A model generated the notes under the pieces. It had not been told where the DNA came from. It saw only the letters and a list, made by a program, of their open reading frames with translations, and did not search any database. Below are positions 33,335 to 42,909 of a stretch of DNA of 64,000 nt, piece after piece; within the stretch, counting starts at the first letter, position 1, and every line of letters starts with the position of its first letter. The position numbers and the translations under genes are program-made. The stretch spans positions 124,001 to 188,000 of the forward strand of contig CANLYJ010000001.1 in NCBI GenBank assembly GCA_947495295.1, given 5' to 3'. Origin of the DNA: an uncultured Paracoccaceae bacterium. GTDB taxonomy: Bacteria; Pseudomonadota; Alphaproteobacteria; Rhodobacterales; Rhodobacteraceae.

Positions 33335-35271
33335 GCCCGGCCCAGACCTTTGGAACCGGGTGGAATGCGGGCTTCGATCCGCCGTTGTTGTTCGGCGATC
33401 TTGTCACGCACTCCGGATGGGTAAGCCTCTAGCGGGGGTGGCCCGCCGTAAAGCGCTTGCAACATGATATCGCGGGCAATCGGGGCCGCAGCGCGCGATC
33501 CACCGCCGCCATGTTCAACAACAACCGACAAGGCATAGCGCGGCTTGTCATAGGGGGCAAAGCTGACAAACAGCGCGTGATCCCGGCGTTCCCATGGCAG
33601 GTCTTCGTTCTTGGTGACCCCGGCGGCGCGTTCTTCGGGGGTGATGCGGCGCACCTGACTGGTGCCGGTCTTGCCCGCCATCTTGTATTCGTCAGCGGTG
33701 ATCCGTGATCCATAGGCCGTGCCGCGGCGGTGATTGCTGACATCGTTCATTGATGCACGGATGCGGCGCAGTGTGTTTTCATTGATACCAAGGCTTTCAC
33801 CCAATCCGCTGGGTTGTTCGACGCCGTCAATCAGGCGGACCAGTCGGGGTGTCACCTCGCGACCCGTCGCGATCCGCGCGCTCATCACCGCCAGTTGCAA
33901 AGGCGAGGCCAGCACATAGCCCTGCCCGATAGAGGCGTTGACCGTATCACCAACGCGCCAATCCTCATCCCGGACCTCGCGTTTCCAGGCCTTGTCGGGG
34001 GCAAGGCCACGGGCGACGGCGGACAAGGGCAGATCATGCTTGATCCCTAGGCCCAGTTTGCGCGCCATTTCAGCCATCTTGTCGATGCCAACGCGCTGGG
34101 CGATTTCATAGTAATAGCAATCGCAGGATTGTTTCAGGCTTTCGTGCAGATTGATATTGCCATGCCCGCCCCGTTTCCAGCAATGGAAGCGGATGTTGAA
34201 GACATCCGTGTAGCCCGGGCAGTACACCGTTTCATCCGCGGCGACGACACCGGCCTCCATCGCGGCCATTGCGGTAACCATCTTGAAGGTTGAGCCGGGC
34301 GGGTAGGTTCCCTGCACAGCCTTGGCTGCCAGTGGGCGGTATTTGTCGGCGTTCAGCGCCTTCCAGTCGGTGTTCGAGATGCCACGCACAAACAGGTTAG
34401 GATCAAAAGCCGGGGCAGAGGCGATGGCACGCAAATCGCCATTTTCCAGATCAATGACAACGGCGCCGGCACTTTCGCCATCCAGACGGGCCTGCACATA
34501 TGATTGCAGGCGGCTGTCGAGGGTCAGTTGAATATCCTTGCCCGGCTCACCTTCCTTGCGGTCAAGCTCGCGCATGATGCGACCAGCGGCATTCACCTCG
34601 ATCCGGCGGGTGCCCGCACTGCCGCGCAACGCATGTTCCAGCTTGTTCTCGGACCCGGTTTTGCCGATCTGGAATTTCGGAATCTGCAACAGCGGGTCGT
34701 CATCATCAATCCGGCTGAGGTCATAATCACTGACCGGCCCGACATAGCCAACCACATGGGCCAGATCGGCGCCCCAGGGATAAACCCGGCTTAACCCCAC
34801 CTCGGCAGAGATGCCCGGCAAGGTCGGGGTGTTCAGGTTGATGCGGGCGACGTCCTCCCAACTCAGCCGGTCTGCGATTGTCACAGGCACGAAGGGTGAG
34901 CGGCGCTGCATTTCTTCCATGGCGCGGGTCAGATTGTCGGGGTCGATATCGACCAGTTCGGTCAGTTTGGCCAAGACCTCGCCAATATCGCCTGCATCCT
35001 CGCGGACCATGACGACCCGGTAGTTTTGTTCATTATCAGCAATCGGAATGCCGTTGCGGTCAAAAATCATCCCTCGGGCAGGGGGGAGCAGGCGAATGTT
35101 GATCCGGTTTTCTTCGGCCAGCAGTCGGAATTCATCGGCCTGTTCAACCTGCATGGCACGCAAGCGCAGACCCAACGCACCGATAATCCCCAGTTGAACA
35201 CCGCCAACGACCAAAGCGCGCCGCCCAACGATGCGGGCGCTTTCGATATTATCCTTGGGCGTGCGTTTCAT
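33331..35271 (-). CDS. mrdA: penicillin-binding protein 2 (D,D-transpeptidase)
   Basis: A 646-residue class B PBP. It has one N-terminal membrane anchor (about residues 20-38), the dimerisation domain with RGMIFDRNGIPIADN, and the transpeptidase domain with SxxK in PPGSTFKMVTAM, S-x-D in KQSCDCYYY (the usual SxN variant of PBP2 proteins) and KTGT in MAGKTGTSQV. It cross-links peptidoglycan in the elongation complex with RodA, MreC and MreB. The gene overlaps mreD and rodA by four bases each. Confidence 0.96.
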   Translation of the reverse strand: MKRTPKDNIESARIVGRRALVVGGVQLGIIGALGLRLRAMQVEQADEFRLLAEENRINIRLLPPARGMIFDRNGIPIADNEQNYRVVMVREDAGDIGEVLAKLTELVDIDPDNLTRAMEEMQRRSPFVPVTIADRLSWEDVARINLNTPTLPGISAEVGLSRVYPWGADLAHVVGYVGPVSDYDLSRIDDDDPLLQIPKFQIGKTGSENKLEHALRGSAGTRRIEVNAAGRIMRELDRKEGEPGKDIQLTLDSRLQSYVQARLDGESAGAVVIDLENGDLRAIASAPAFDPNLFVRGISNTDWKALNADKYRPLAAKAVQGTYPPGSTFKMVTAMAAMEAGVVAADETVYCPGYTDVFNIRFHCWKRGGHGNINLHESLKQSCDCYYYEIAQRVGIDKMAEMARKLGLGIKHDLPLSAVARGLAPDKAWKREVRDEDWRVGDTVNASIGQGYVLASPLQLAVMSARIATGREVTPRLVRLIDGVEQPSGLGESLGINENTLRRIRASMNDVSNHRRGTAYGSRITADEYKMAGKTGTSQVRRITPEERAAGVTKNEDLPWERRDHALFVSFAPYDKPRYALSVVVEHGGGGSRAAAPIARDIMLQALYGGPPPLEAYPSGVRDKIAEQQRRIEARIPPGSKGLGRA

Positions 35272-35807
35272 ATTCTTTGCCCTCTGCTATCCAGCTGGCC
35301 GGGGGCCGGGCGGGAAATACCAAATCCGAAATGCGCAATCACGACAACCAGCGGATAGACCAGGATTGTGGCGATCATTTGGATAAGCGTCAGACCAAGC
35401 GGGGCTTGTGGTGTCATCACAATGGCAAGCACAAGCCGGTTCGCCACCGTGATGGCGGCGATACCAAAGGCGATCATGCCCCATTCAACGATCAACGGCA
35501 TGTTGCGGATATTGTCGGCGCGTTTGCGGATCGCCTCTGTCAGGATCACGACCAAAGCAGCCCACAGGCCCGGTGGCCGCTGAAACAACAGATCGGTGAC
35601 CAGAAAAATCGCCGCAATGATAAAAACCGGCAAATAGGCAGGGCGGCGCGCGACCCAAGCCAGCGTTGCCGCCAGCAGGATATCCGGGGCCGCCCAGATA
35701 TCGGGGCGCATATCCAGCGGGACCAGCTGGACCACGACGATCACAAAGGCGAGCGCCACAAACACACCCCGCTGGACCCAGGTCTTAGCCGGCGCGAATT
35801 CAGCCAT
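35268..35807 (-). CDS. mreD: rod shape-determining protein MreD
   Basis: A 179-residue membrane protein with five or six hydrophobic segments (for example FVALAFVIVVVQLVPLD, LPVFIIAAIFLVTDLLF, WGMIAFGIAAITVANRLVLAIV). The position between mreC and mrdA identifies it. Start 35807 has GGAGG eight bases upstream; a GTG at 35816 is directly on the Shine-Dalgarno and unlikely. It overlaps mreC by eight bases. Confidence 0.9.
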   Translation of the reverse strand: MAEFAPAKTWVQRGVFVALAFVIVVVQLVPLDMRPDIWAAPDILLAATLAWVARRPAYLPVFIIAAIFLVTDLLFQRPPGLWAALVVILTEAIRKRADNIRNMPLIVEWGMIAFGIAAITVANRLVLAIVMTPQAPLGLTLIQMIATILVYPLVVVIAHFGFGISRPAPGQLDSRGQRI

Positions 35808-36711
35808 CAGCCCCACCTCCCAGACTGGTCAGGGCGGCAGGGCCAAAGAATTCGGTTTCCGGGGTTAATAGACGGCCCGGATCATTGATTTCCTCATGCG
35901 GTTGGGCGCGTAACACGCGCAGGAACTCTAACCGCTGGTAATCAGCAGCAAGCCGCACGCGCAAACGGCGATCATTGCCAAGCGCGACCTGACCGACCAG
36001 CAGATCAGCCGGAAAAACGCCACCATCACCCGATGACACAACCCGGTCGCCGGGGCGGATCAGGGCGGTATCTTCCAAAAATTCCAGCGGCGGTGTCAGT
36101 GTGTTGTCACCAGCCAGAATGGCCTTTTGGCCGGATGGCTGGATGGTCACGGGAATGCGACTGGACGTATCGGTCAGCAACATCACCCGGCTGGTATCCT
36201 GCCCGACGCCTGCGATGCGGCCGACAAGGCCAATGCCGTCCATCGTGGGCCAACCGTCGATAATGCCATCGCGTTCGCCGACATTGACCAGTACGGATTG
36301 GCGGAAAGGTGACCCGCTATCGGTGATGACCACGCCAGTGACGTAGGTTAGCTGCGGATCAATCTGTACATTATTCAAACCAAGCAGCTTTGCGTTTTCC
36401 TGTTCCAACTGCAACGCAGCCTCTTTCCAGGCTTTCATCTGCTGCAACTCGCGGCGCAGGTCCTGGTTCTGGGCTGCCAGTTGCTGATAGCTTTGGAAAT
36501 CGCTGATCAGATTGGCAATGCCGGTGATCGGGGCCATGGCCCAGTCAAAGGACGGCACGATCTGATCAATGGCCGCCGCGCGAAACCGTTCGACGCGCGG
36601 GCTGTCGATGCGCCAGATCAGGAACGTCCCCATCAGCGCAAGCAGGACGATCCCGACCAGCAATCTGCGGATCGGGCCAACATAGTCTTCGCTGTTCTTA
36701 TCCTTAGCCAA
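35800..36711 (-). CDS. mreC: rod shape-determining protein MreC
   Basis: A 303-residue protein with one N-terminal membrane helix (about residues 16-35), a periplasmic coiled coil (about 65-110, rich in Q, L, E and K) and the MreC beta domain (TYVTGVVITDSGSPFRQSVLVNVGERDGI, MDGIGLVGRI, VVSSGDGGVFPADLLVGQV). It organises PBP2 and RodA along MreB. It sits 19 bases after mreB. Confidence 0.95.
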   Translation of the reverse strand: MAKDKNSEDYVGPIRRLLVGIVLLALMGTFLIWRIDSPRVERFRAAAIDQIVPSFDWAMAPITGIANLISDFQSYQQLAAQNQDLRRELQQMKAWKEAALQLEQENAKLLGLNNVQIDPQLTYVTGVVITDSGSPFRQSVLVNVGERDGIIDGWPTMDGIGLVGRIAGVGQDTSRVMLLTDTSSRIPVTIQPSGQKAILAGDNTLTPPLEFLEDTALIRPGDRVVSSGDGGVFPADLLVGQVALGNDRRLRVRLAADYQRLEFLRVLRAQPHEEINDPGRLLTPETEFFGPAALTSLGGGADG

Positions 36712-36730
36712 GGTGAACCCCGGTCGGGCG

Positions 36731-37870
<1,140 letters not shown>

Positions 37871-37981
37871 TTAACGAACGCGGCGGCATGTTGCCGCTTG
37901 TACTTTTTCAACAAAAATAATGCAGAAAATCGTAATAGTAGCGCAAAAAATATAAATTATCGACATAATTCAACGCAGCAG

Positions 37982-38563
37982 CTAGTTGAGGATGATCTGC
38001 ACCTCGTCAAACACCAATTCGGAAATGACAGTTCCGCCTTCGTCCAACCGTTGGACCGTCAGGATCAGGCCAAGCTCTGGCGCATAGTGATTTCGTGTAC
38101 GAATGGTGCCGAGAGACGACGTCTGCGTCACATCGACCACCCAAATCTGGTAGCGACAATCACCAATCTCATACGTGGTTGTATGCGCATATTGCGCGGT
38201 GATCATCCCATTCGGGATATCGACACCACCCACTGAAACGAACGCTTGCGACACCCAGGTCAACGTCTGGTCAAGGCGGTCCAGATCGGCGACATCCGCC
38301 GAGAAGGACACAGGCGCTGAGGAGGAGCCAACCGCCTTTGTCAAAAGATGAGGCGACATCAGTGCGTCGCCAGTCGTGCCGCCTGCGCCGAAACGTCGTT
38401 CCGCGATCAGGCCGTCAGGCAATCTGCTATATTCCAAAACGAAATTTTGGGAAGTGTCCCGCAGGATGACTCCATTTTCCAGATCAGGGCTGGTCGGGCA
38501 GCGACTTTGCGCTGTTGCTGAGGTTGCAATCAACACCGCAGCAGCCGCTGCCACGAAACGCAT
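37982..38563 (-). CDS. exported hypothetical protein downstream of leuA
   Basis: A 193-residue protein with a signal peptide (MRFVAAAAAVLIATSATAQS, cleavage after TAQ). The mature part is rich in beta-strand (ILRDTSQNFVLEYSRLPDGL, TTTYEIGDCRYQIWVVD, LGLILTVQRLD) with two cysteines that could pair. I do not recognise a family. Its ATG overlaps the leuA stop (TGATG), so it is translationally coupled to leuA; this may reflect gene packing rather than function. Confidence 0.6.
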   Translation of the reverse strand: MRFVAAAAAVLIATSATAQSRCPTSPDLENGVILRDTSQNFVLEYSRLPDGLIAERRFGAGGTTGDALMSPHLLTKAVGSSSAPVSFSADVADLDRLDQTLTWVSQAFVSVGGVDIPNGMITAQYAHTTTYEIGDCRYQIWVVDVTQTSSLGTIRTRNHYAPELGLILTVQRLDEGGTVISELVFDEVQIILN

Positions 38564-40122
38564 CAGGTTGCGTCCTTGTAGCTGACACCTTTTACGTCAT
38601 AACCCGGCTCGGATTGCTCCCGGCGGACCAGCAAGCGGTTGAGCGCGTTGATATAGGCCTTGGCGCTGGCGACGACCGTGTCGGTATCCGCCGATTGACC
38701 GGTGGCGATGCGCCCGTCTTCTTCCATCCGCACGGATACGGTTGCCTGCGCATCAGTGCCTTCGGTCACGGCACTCACCTGATAAAGTTGCAACCGGGCC
38801 GCATGCGAAAACAACGCTTTCACAGCGTTGAATGTGGCGTCCACCGGTCCGTCACCCGTGGCCGATGTTTTAACATCGGCGCCGTCAATCTCCATCACCA
38901 TATCGGCCGTTTGCGGACCATCCGTGCCGCAGACCACACGCAGGGATTTCAGCTTGAGCCGGTCGTCGCCGCTGTCGTTTTGATAGACCAGCGCCATCAG
39001 GTCGTCGTCAAAGACTTCCTTTTTCCGGTCTGCCAGATCCTTGAACCGGACAAACACATCGTTCAGCTGATTGTCGGCCAGATCGAACCCCAGTTCAGAC
39101 AGTTTCGCCCGCAGTGCCGCCCGCCCCGAATGCTTGCCCAGGGGCAGGGATGTGCCGGACAGGCCAACATCCTCGGGCTTCATCACCTCGAACGTCTCGC
39201 GGTTCTTCAGCATGCCGTCCTGATGGATGCCGCTTTCATGGGCAAAGGCGTTCTTGCCCACGATGGCCTTGTTGAACTGCACCGCAAAACCAGACACGGT
39301 CGCGACCCGGCGTGAGATATTCATGATCTTGCGCGTGTCGATCTGCGTGTCATAGGGCATGATATCGCCGCGCACTTTCAGGGCCATCACGACCTCTTCC
39401 AGGGCCGTATTCCCGGCCCGTTCACCCAGCCCGTTGATCGTGCATTCGATCTGACGTGCGCCGCCTTCGACAGCGGCCAGCGAATTGGCCGTCGCCATGC
39501 CAAGGTCATTATGGCAATGGGTGGCAAAGATCACCTCGTCCGCGCCGGGGACCTTTTCGATCAGCATGCGGATCAGATCGGCGCTTTCCACCGGGGCGGT
39601 ATAGCCTACCGTGTCGGGGATGTTGATGGTGGTCGCACCCGCCTTGATCGCGATTTCGACCGTGCGGCACAGAAAATCCTCTTCGGTGCGTGTCGCATCC
39701 ATGGATGACCATTGCACGTTGTCACACAGGTTGCGGGCATGGGTGACGCAGTCATGAATGCGGTCGGCCATTTCATCTTGCGTCAGGTTCGGGATCGCCC
39801 GATGCAACGGTGATGTGCCAATGAAAGTATGGATGCGTGGCTGGCGCGCGTGTTTCACGGCCTCCCAACACCGGTCGATATCTTTGAAATTCGCCCGCGA
39901 CAGTCCGCAGATCACAGATGTTTTGGCGCGGTCCGCGATTTCGCTGACGGCTTTAAAGTCACCTTCAGAGGCGATGGGAAAACCGGCTTCGATGATATCG
40001 ACGCCCATGTCGTCCAGAAGTTCTGCAATCTCCAGTTTTTCGTCATGGGTCATTGTGGCACCCGGGGACTGTTCGCCGTCACGCAGGGTGGTATCGAAGA
40101 TCAGGACTTTATCCTTGGTCAT
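38563..40122 (-). CDS. leuA: 2-isopropylmalate synthase
   Basis: A 519-residue enzyme for the first committed step of leucine synthesis (acetyl-CoA plus 2-ketoisovalerate). The HMGL-like catalytic barrel starts FDTTLRDGEQSPGATM; the metal HxH is in ATHCHNDLGMA, with NGLGERAGN after it. The C-terminal about 120 residues are the LeuA allosteric dimer domain for leucine feedback. Of two in-frame ATGs the second (40122) has AAGGAG at proper distance; the first (40128) sits on it. It follows a small cupin gene and a leucine-rich leader peptide, so both attenuation and feedback are likely. Confidence 0.96.
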   Translation of the reverse strand: MTKDKVLIFDTTLRDGEQSPGATMTHDEKLEIAELLDDMGVDIIEAGFPIASEGDFKAVSEIADRAKTSVICGLSRANFKDIDRCWEAVKHARQPRIHTFIGTSPLHRAIPNLTQDEMADRIHDCVTHARNLCDNVQWSSMDATRTEEDFLCRTVEIAIKAGATTINIPDTVGYTAPVESADLIRMLIEKVPGADEVIFATHCHNDLGMATANSLAAVEGGARQIECTINGLGERAGNTALEEVVMALKVRGDIMPYDTQIDTRKIMNISRRVATVSGFAVQFNKAIVGKNAFAHESGIHQDGMLKNRETFEVMKPEDVGLSGTSLPLGKHSGRAALRAKLSELGFDLADNQLNDVFVRFKDLADRKKEVFDDDLMALVYQNDSGDDRLKLKSLRVVCGTDGPQTADMVMEIDGADVKTSATGDGPVDATFNAVKALFSHAARLQLYQVSAVTEGTDAQATVSVRMEEDGRIATGQSADTDTVVASAKAYINALNRLLVRREQSEPGYDVKGVSYKDAT

Positions 40123-40134
40123 GATCATGCTCCT

Positions 40135-40491
40135 TTAAATATGGTCTTTGGGGGCGGCGGGTCTGTCCGCATCGCCGGAATTGGGTTCGCCTTTGGGTTC
40201 GATCAAAAGAACTTTGGCCTCTTGTTCGGCACGGGGGCGGTGTACAACGCCCTGCGGGACGATGAAAAGCTCGCCTGCGCTGACTTTCACACTGTCCTGA
40301 CCTTCAAGGTCCATGAACATCTCGCCCTCAAGGACAAGAAAGAAGTCATCTGTACTGTCGTGTTTGTGAAAGGGGAATTCGCCCTGAAACTTCACGACCA
40401 TGACGTCGTTTTCGTTATAGGCGGACACCACTTTGGGGTCCCAATGGGTATCGAACAGGCTGAGTTTCTCAGCGAGATTGATCGTTTTCAT
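40135..40491 (-). CDS. small cupin-domain protein in the leuA operon
   Basis: A 118-residue single-domain cupin. Motif 1 carries the metal set GEFPFHKHDSTDDFFLVLEG (about residues 36-55) and motif 2 is FIVPQGVVHRPRA, so the metal ligands (two His, one Glu/Asp, one His) are present. Such small cupins are of unknown substrate; sugar isomerase, dioxygenase and binding roles all occur. It lies between the leader peptide and leuA, and its stop overlaps the leuA ribosome site, so it is in the leuA operon and under the same control. Confidence 0.8.
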   Translation of the reverse strand: MKTINLAEKLSLFDTHWDPKVVSAYNENDVMVVKFQGEFPFHKHDSTDDFFLVLEGEMFMDLEGQDSVKVSAGELFIVPQGVVHRPRAEQEAKVLLIEPKGEPNSGDADRPAAPKDHI

Positions 40492-40528
40492 GATTATTCC
40501 TTAGCTAGACGTGTCTTGGCGCTGGTCC

Positions 40529-40564
40529 CCTCTGAGCGGTCGCGCCGAATGGCACGCTCAGAGG
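40529..40564 (-). promoter_or_regulatory. attenuator-type hairpin overlapping the leader peptide stop
   Basis: CCTCTGAGCG and its exact reverse complement CGCTCAGAGG are separated by 16 bases. On the minus strand the 5' arm contains the final Leu codon and stop of the leader peptide. Such a stem would be open or closed depending on ribosome position. There is no T-run after it, so either it is an antiterminator-like part or control is translational. Confidence 0.55.
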
Positions 40565-40638
40565 CTGCTAAGAAGTAGGATGTCGCACAAAAGCAGACCC
40601 TTGGGGCCTTTGCTGGAGATATGTGCGCAGTTCATCAT
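40558..40638 (-). CDS. leucine-rich leader peptide, probable leuA attenuator
   Basis: A 26-codon frame that begins with two ATG codons and ends ...GLLLCDILLLSSL-stop. Seven of the last twelve sense codons are leucine, in two runs of three plus one before the stop, the classic form of an amino-acid attenuator. A hairpin overlaps its stop and the cupin-leuA operon follows 67 bases later. A TATAGT box ends seven bases before the first ATG, with a TTTTCA-like -35 about 16 bases further upstream, and no Shine-Dalgarno is present, so the mRNA probably starts at or beside the ATG (leaderless), as known for trpL in some alphaproteobacteria. Confidence 0.8.
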   Translation of the reverse strand: MMNCAHISSKGPKGLLLCDILLLSSL

Positions 40639-40645
40639 GGCTGCG

Positions 40646-40673
40646 ACTATACAAATGTTTCAAAGGTTGAAAA
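40646..40673 (-). promoter_or_regulatory. predicted promoter of the leu leader-cupin-leuA operon
   Basis: On the minus strand a TTTTCA-like -35 (40673-40668), 16 bases, then TATAGT (40651-40646). Seven bases further on is the leader peptide ATG at 40638. The spacing predicts transcription start at the ATG. Confidence 0.5.
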
Positions 40674-40760
40674 GTCATGAATTGCCGATTGGTCGGCTTT
40701 TTGTGATCGGCCGGAACATCCAACACTTCGTTTTTGCGCAATTCAGGCTAGGCTGACCTG

Positions 40761-41456
40761 ATGCGTGGATTCCCATCAGCCTTGGCCATCAGCAGTCTGC
40801 TGGGCTTTGCAACACCAGCCCTGACCTGTGATCTGGCGCTTGCCCTGGCCTTTGATGTGTCGGGCTCTGTCAATGCTGATGAATACCGCCTGCAAGTTGA
40901 TGGTCTGGCCGCTGCCCTGCGCGACGGATCTGTGTCAGAGGCGTTGGTGCGCGGTCGCGTCGCCGTCATGGTCATGCAATGGACGGGATCGTCGCGGCAG
41001 CACATCTCGCTGCCATGGCGGCGGATTGAAAGTTTCGCGGATGTGGATCAGCTGGCGGTGGATGTGGCTGGTATCGAACGCGGCTGGCGGGACTATTCGA
41101 CGGCAATTGGCGAGGCGATGCAGCTTGCGCTGGTCAGCTTTGATGATGTTCCCGATTGCGCGCGGCATGTCCTCGATATCTCTGCCGATGGTGTGTCAAA
41201 CGAGGGTATCCTGCCACAGGATGTCCGCCCGGCCATGGCCGCCGCCGGGATCATCGTCAACGGCCTTGCGATTGAAAGCGATGTTGACGGGCTGGTGGAC
41301 TACTTTCGCCAACGGGTTATTACCGGCCCCGGCGCATTTGTGATCAGCGCGTCCGACTACACCGACTATCCCCGCGCCATCAGGCAAAAGATGCTGCGCG
41401 AGGTCACCGATCAGTTCGCTGACCTAGAACATCAGGCAATCCGCGCCGGGCGGTAG
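40761..41456 (+). CDS. DUF1194 exported VWA-like protein
   Basis: A 231-residue protein with a signal peptide (MRGFPSALAISSLLGFATPA, cleavage near ALTC). The mature part resembles von Willebrand A domains: a MIDAS-like D-x-S-x-S in ALAFDVSGSVNADEY, helix ALVRGRVAVMVMQW, and a C-terminal FVISASDYTDYPRAIRQKML that is typical of DUF1194. Metal-dependent protein binding is possible, but no function is established. Its 3' end overlaps the convergent propeller gene by 33 bases. Confidence 0.8.
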   Translation: MRGFPSALAISSLLGFATPALTCDLALALAFDVSGSVNADEYRLQVDGLAAALRDGSVSEALVRGRVAVMVMQWTGSSRQHISLPWRRIESFADVDQLAVDVAGIERGWRDYSTAIGEAMQLALVSFDDVPDCARHVLDISADGVSNEGILPQDVRPAMAAAGIIVNGLAIESDVDGLVDYFRQRVITGPGAFVISASDYTDYPRAIRQKMLREVTDQFADLEHQAIRAGR

Positions 41457-42185
41457 CGGGTCAGCCCCGTCAGGCAGCGTCGGCAGATAGGAAAATGATG
41501 CAATGCTGGCACCGCCATCAAAGGCGATGAAAATCTGGTTTGACCCGGGGCGGATCGCGATGCCTTCGGGGTCTTCGCCATATGGCAATAACGAAACCGT
41601 CCCAAGAAGCCTGCCCGCGCTGTCAAACTCATAAAGGCTGTTGGACCCTTCCCAATCATCCACGATCAGCAGATATCCGGTGCGCGGATCGCGTGCGATG
41701 CCCTGCGCCTCGGTCAGGGGCGGGTCCAGATCAAGGGTGCTGATCTGGCGAATGATGCGTCCGTCCGGGGTCAGCCACGTCATCCGCTCTGGATCATCTT
41801 CGACCATGATGACCGCCCCGTCGGCATCAATGGCCAACCCTTCCGTATCCGCCCAGGGCATATCCACCTTGAACGGGTCGGCCAGTGCCACGCCATCCTT
41901 GCTGAGCCTTTGAAACCCGCCCAACCCATCGGCCACCAGCAGCGCATCGCCCTCCACGGTGATCGCCTTGATCCGGGACAGATCACTGCCGAACCGGCGC
42001 AGTTCTTGCCCTTGCAGGGTGACCAATGTGACCTCTGGCCCTTCATTGGCGATCCACAGACCGCAGAATGTCGGGTCATAGTCCAGACTGGCAGGACGGT
42101 TCAGGTCATAGCTGTCGATATAGGTCAGTTCCAACGCCTGCGCCGGAGCGGCCAGCAAAAGCAGACAGGTCAGCAATGCGCGCAT
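41424..42185 (-). CDS. exported beta-propeller protein (SdiA-regulated/esterase-like)
   Basis: A 253-residue protein with a signal peptide (MRALLTCLLLLAAPAQALE). Repeated four-stranded blades are visible as G-L-x-I/V-A-D-x-x-x-x...L-x-x-x-x-G motifs (for example ALLVADGLGGFQRLSKDG, TEGLAIDADGAVIMVEDDPER, RTGYLLIVDDWEGSNSLYEFD, EGIAIRPGSNQIFIAFDGG), about six blades, as in YjiK/SdiA-regulated and SMP-30-like proteins. Ligand and catalysis are unknown. It is divergent from the SDR gene (61 bases). Confidence 0.65.
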   Translation of the reverse strand: MRALLTCLLLLAAPAQALELTYIDSYDLNRPASLDYDPTFCGLWIANEGPEVTLVTLQGQELRRFGSDLSRIKAITVEGDALLVADGLGGFQRLSKDGVALADPFKVDMPWADTEGLAIDADGAVIMVEDDPERMTWLTPDGRIIRQISTLDLDPPLTEAQGIARDPRTGYLLIVDDWEGSNSLYEFDSAGRLLGTVSLLPYGEDPEGIAIRPGSNQIFIAFDGGASIASFSYLPTLPDGADPLPPGADCLMF

Positions 42186-42246
42186 GGAAACCTCCTTGTC
42201 ACCCTATCAGGTGGCGCTAAATCACGCCAAGTCAAAGGAGAAGACG

Positions 42247-42909
42247 ATGCGCGCATTGATTATCGGGGCAAGTGGCGGGATCGGGGGCGCCGTCAGCGCG
42301 CAGTTACGGTCCCAGGAATGGGAGGTCACAACACTGTCCCGTTCCGAAGACGGGTTCGATGTGGGCAATGCGGGATCGGTGGACAAGATGCTGGACCAGA
42401 TCGCCGGACCGTTTGACCTGATCTTTATCGCCGTCGGCATCCTTGCCCCGCTTTGGGGCAAACCGGAAAAGGCGCTGGCGTTGGTCAAGCCCGAGGATAT
42501 GGGCCTTGTCTTTGCCGTCAACGCAATCGGCCCGGCGCTGATCCTGCGGCATGCGGCGCGGCTTTTGCCCAAGGATGGGCGCGGGGTGGTCGCCACGCTG
42601 TCCGCGCGGGTCGGGTCCATCGGGGATAACCAAATCGGTGGCTGGTATTCCTATCGCGCCTCTAAGGCCGCGCTGAACCAGATCATCCATGGTGCTGCCA
42701 TTGAACTTGGACGTTCACATAAAAAATCGATCTGCGTGGCCTTGCATCCAGGCACTGTCGCTACACCGTTCACCGCCAACTATGCCGGGCGCCACAAGAC
42801 CGTGCCCGCGTCCGAGGCAGCAGCGAACCTGCTGAACGTCATCGGCAACCTGACCCCAAAACAATCGGGCGGTTTTTTTGACTATGCCGGGCAAGAGGTC
42901 CCCTGGTGA
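42247..42909 (+). CDS. short-chain dehydrogenase/reductase (C-factor-like SDR)
   Basis: A 220-residue Rossmann-fold protein. Cofactor motif: ALIIGASGGIGGAVSAQL (residues 3-20); the catalytic Ser-Tyr-Lys set is in SARVGSIGDN and GWYSYRASKAALNQ. The short size resembles CsgA/C-factor SDRs. AGGAGA lies upstream of the ATG. It overlaps the photolyase gene by four bases (GTGA), a pairing common in marine alphaproteobacteria; the substrate is unknown. Confidence 0.88.
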   Translation: MRALIIGASGGIGGAVSAQLRSQEWEVTTLSRSEDGFDVGNAGSVDKMLDQIAGPFDLIFIAVGILAPLWGKPEKALALVKPEDMGLVFAVNAIGPALILRHAARLLPKDGRGVVATLSARVGSIGDNQIGGWYSYRASKAALNQIIHGAAIELGRSHKKSICVALHPGTVATPFTANYAGRHKTVPASEAAANLLNVIGNLTPKQSGGFFDYAGQEVPW

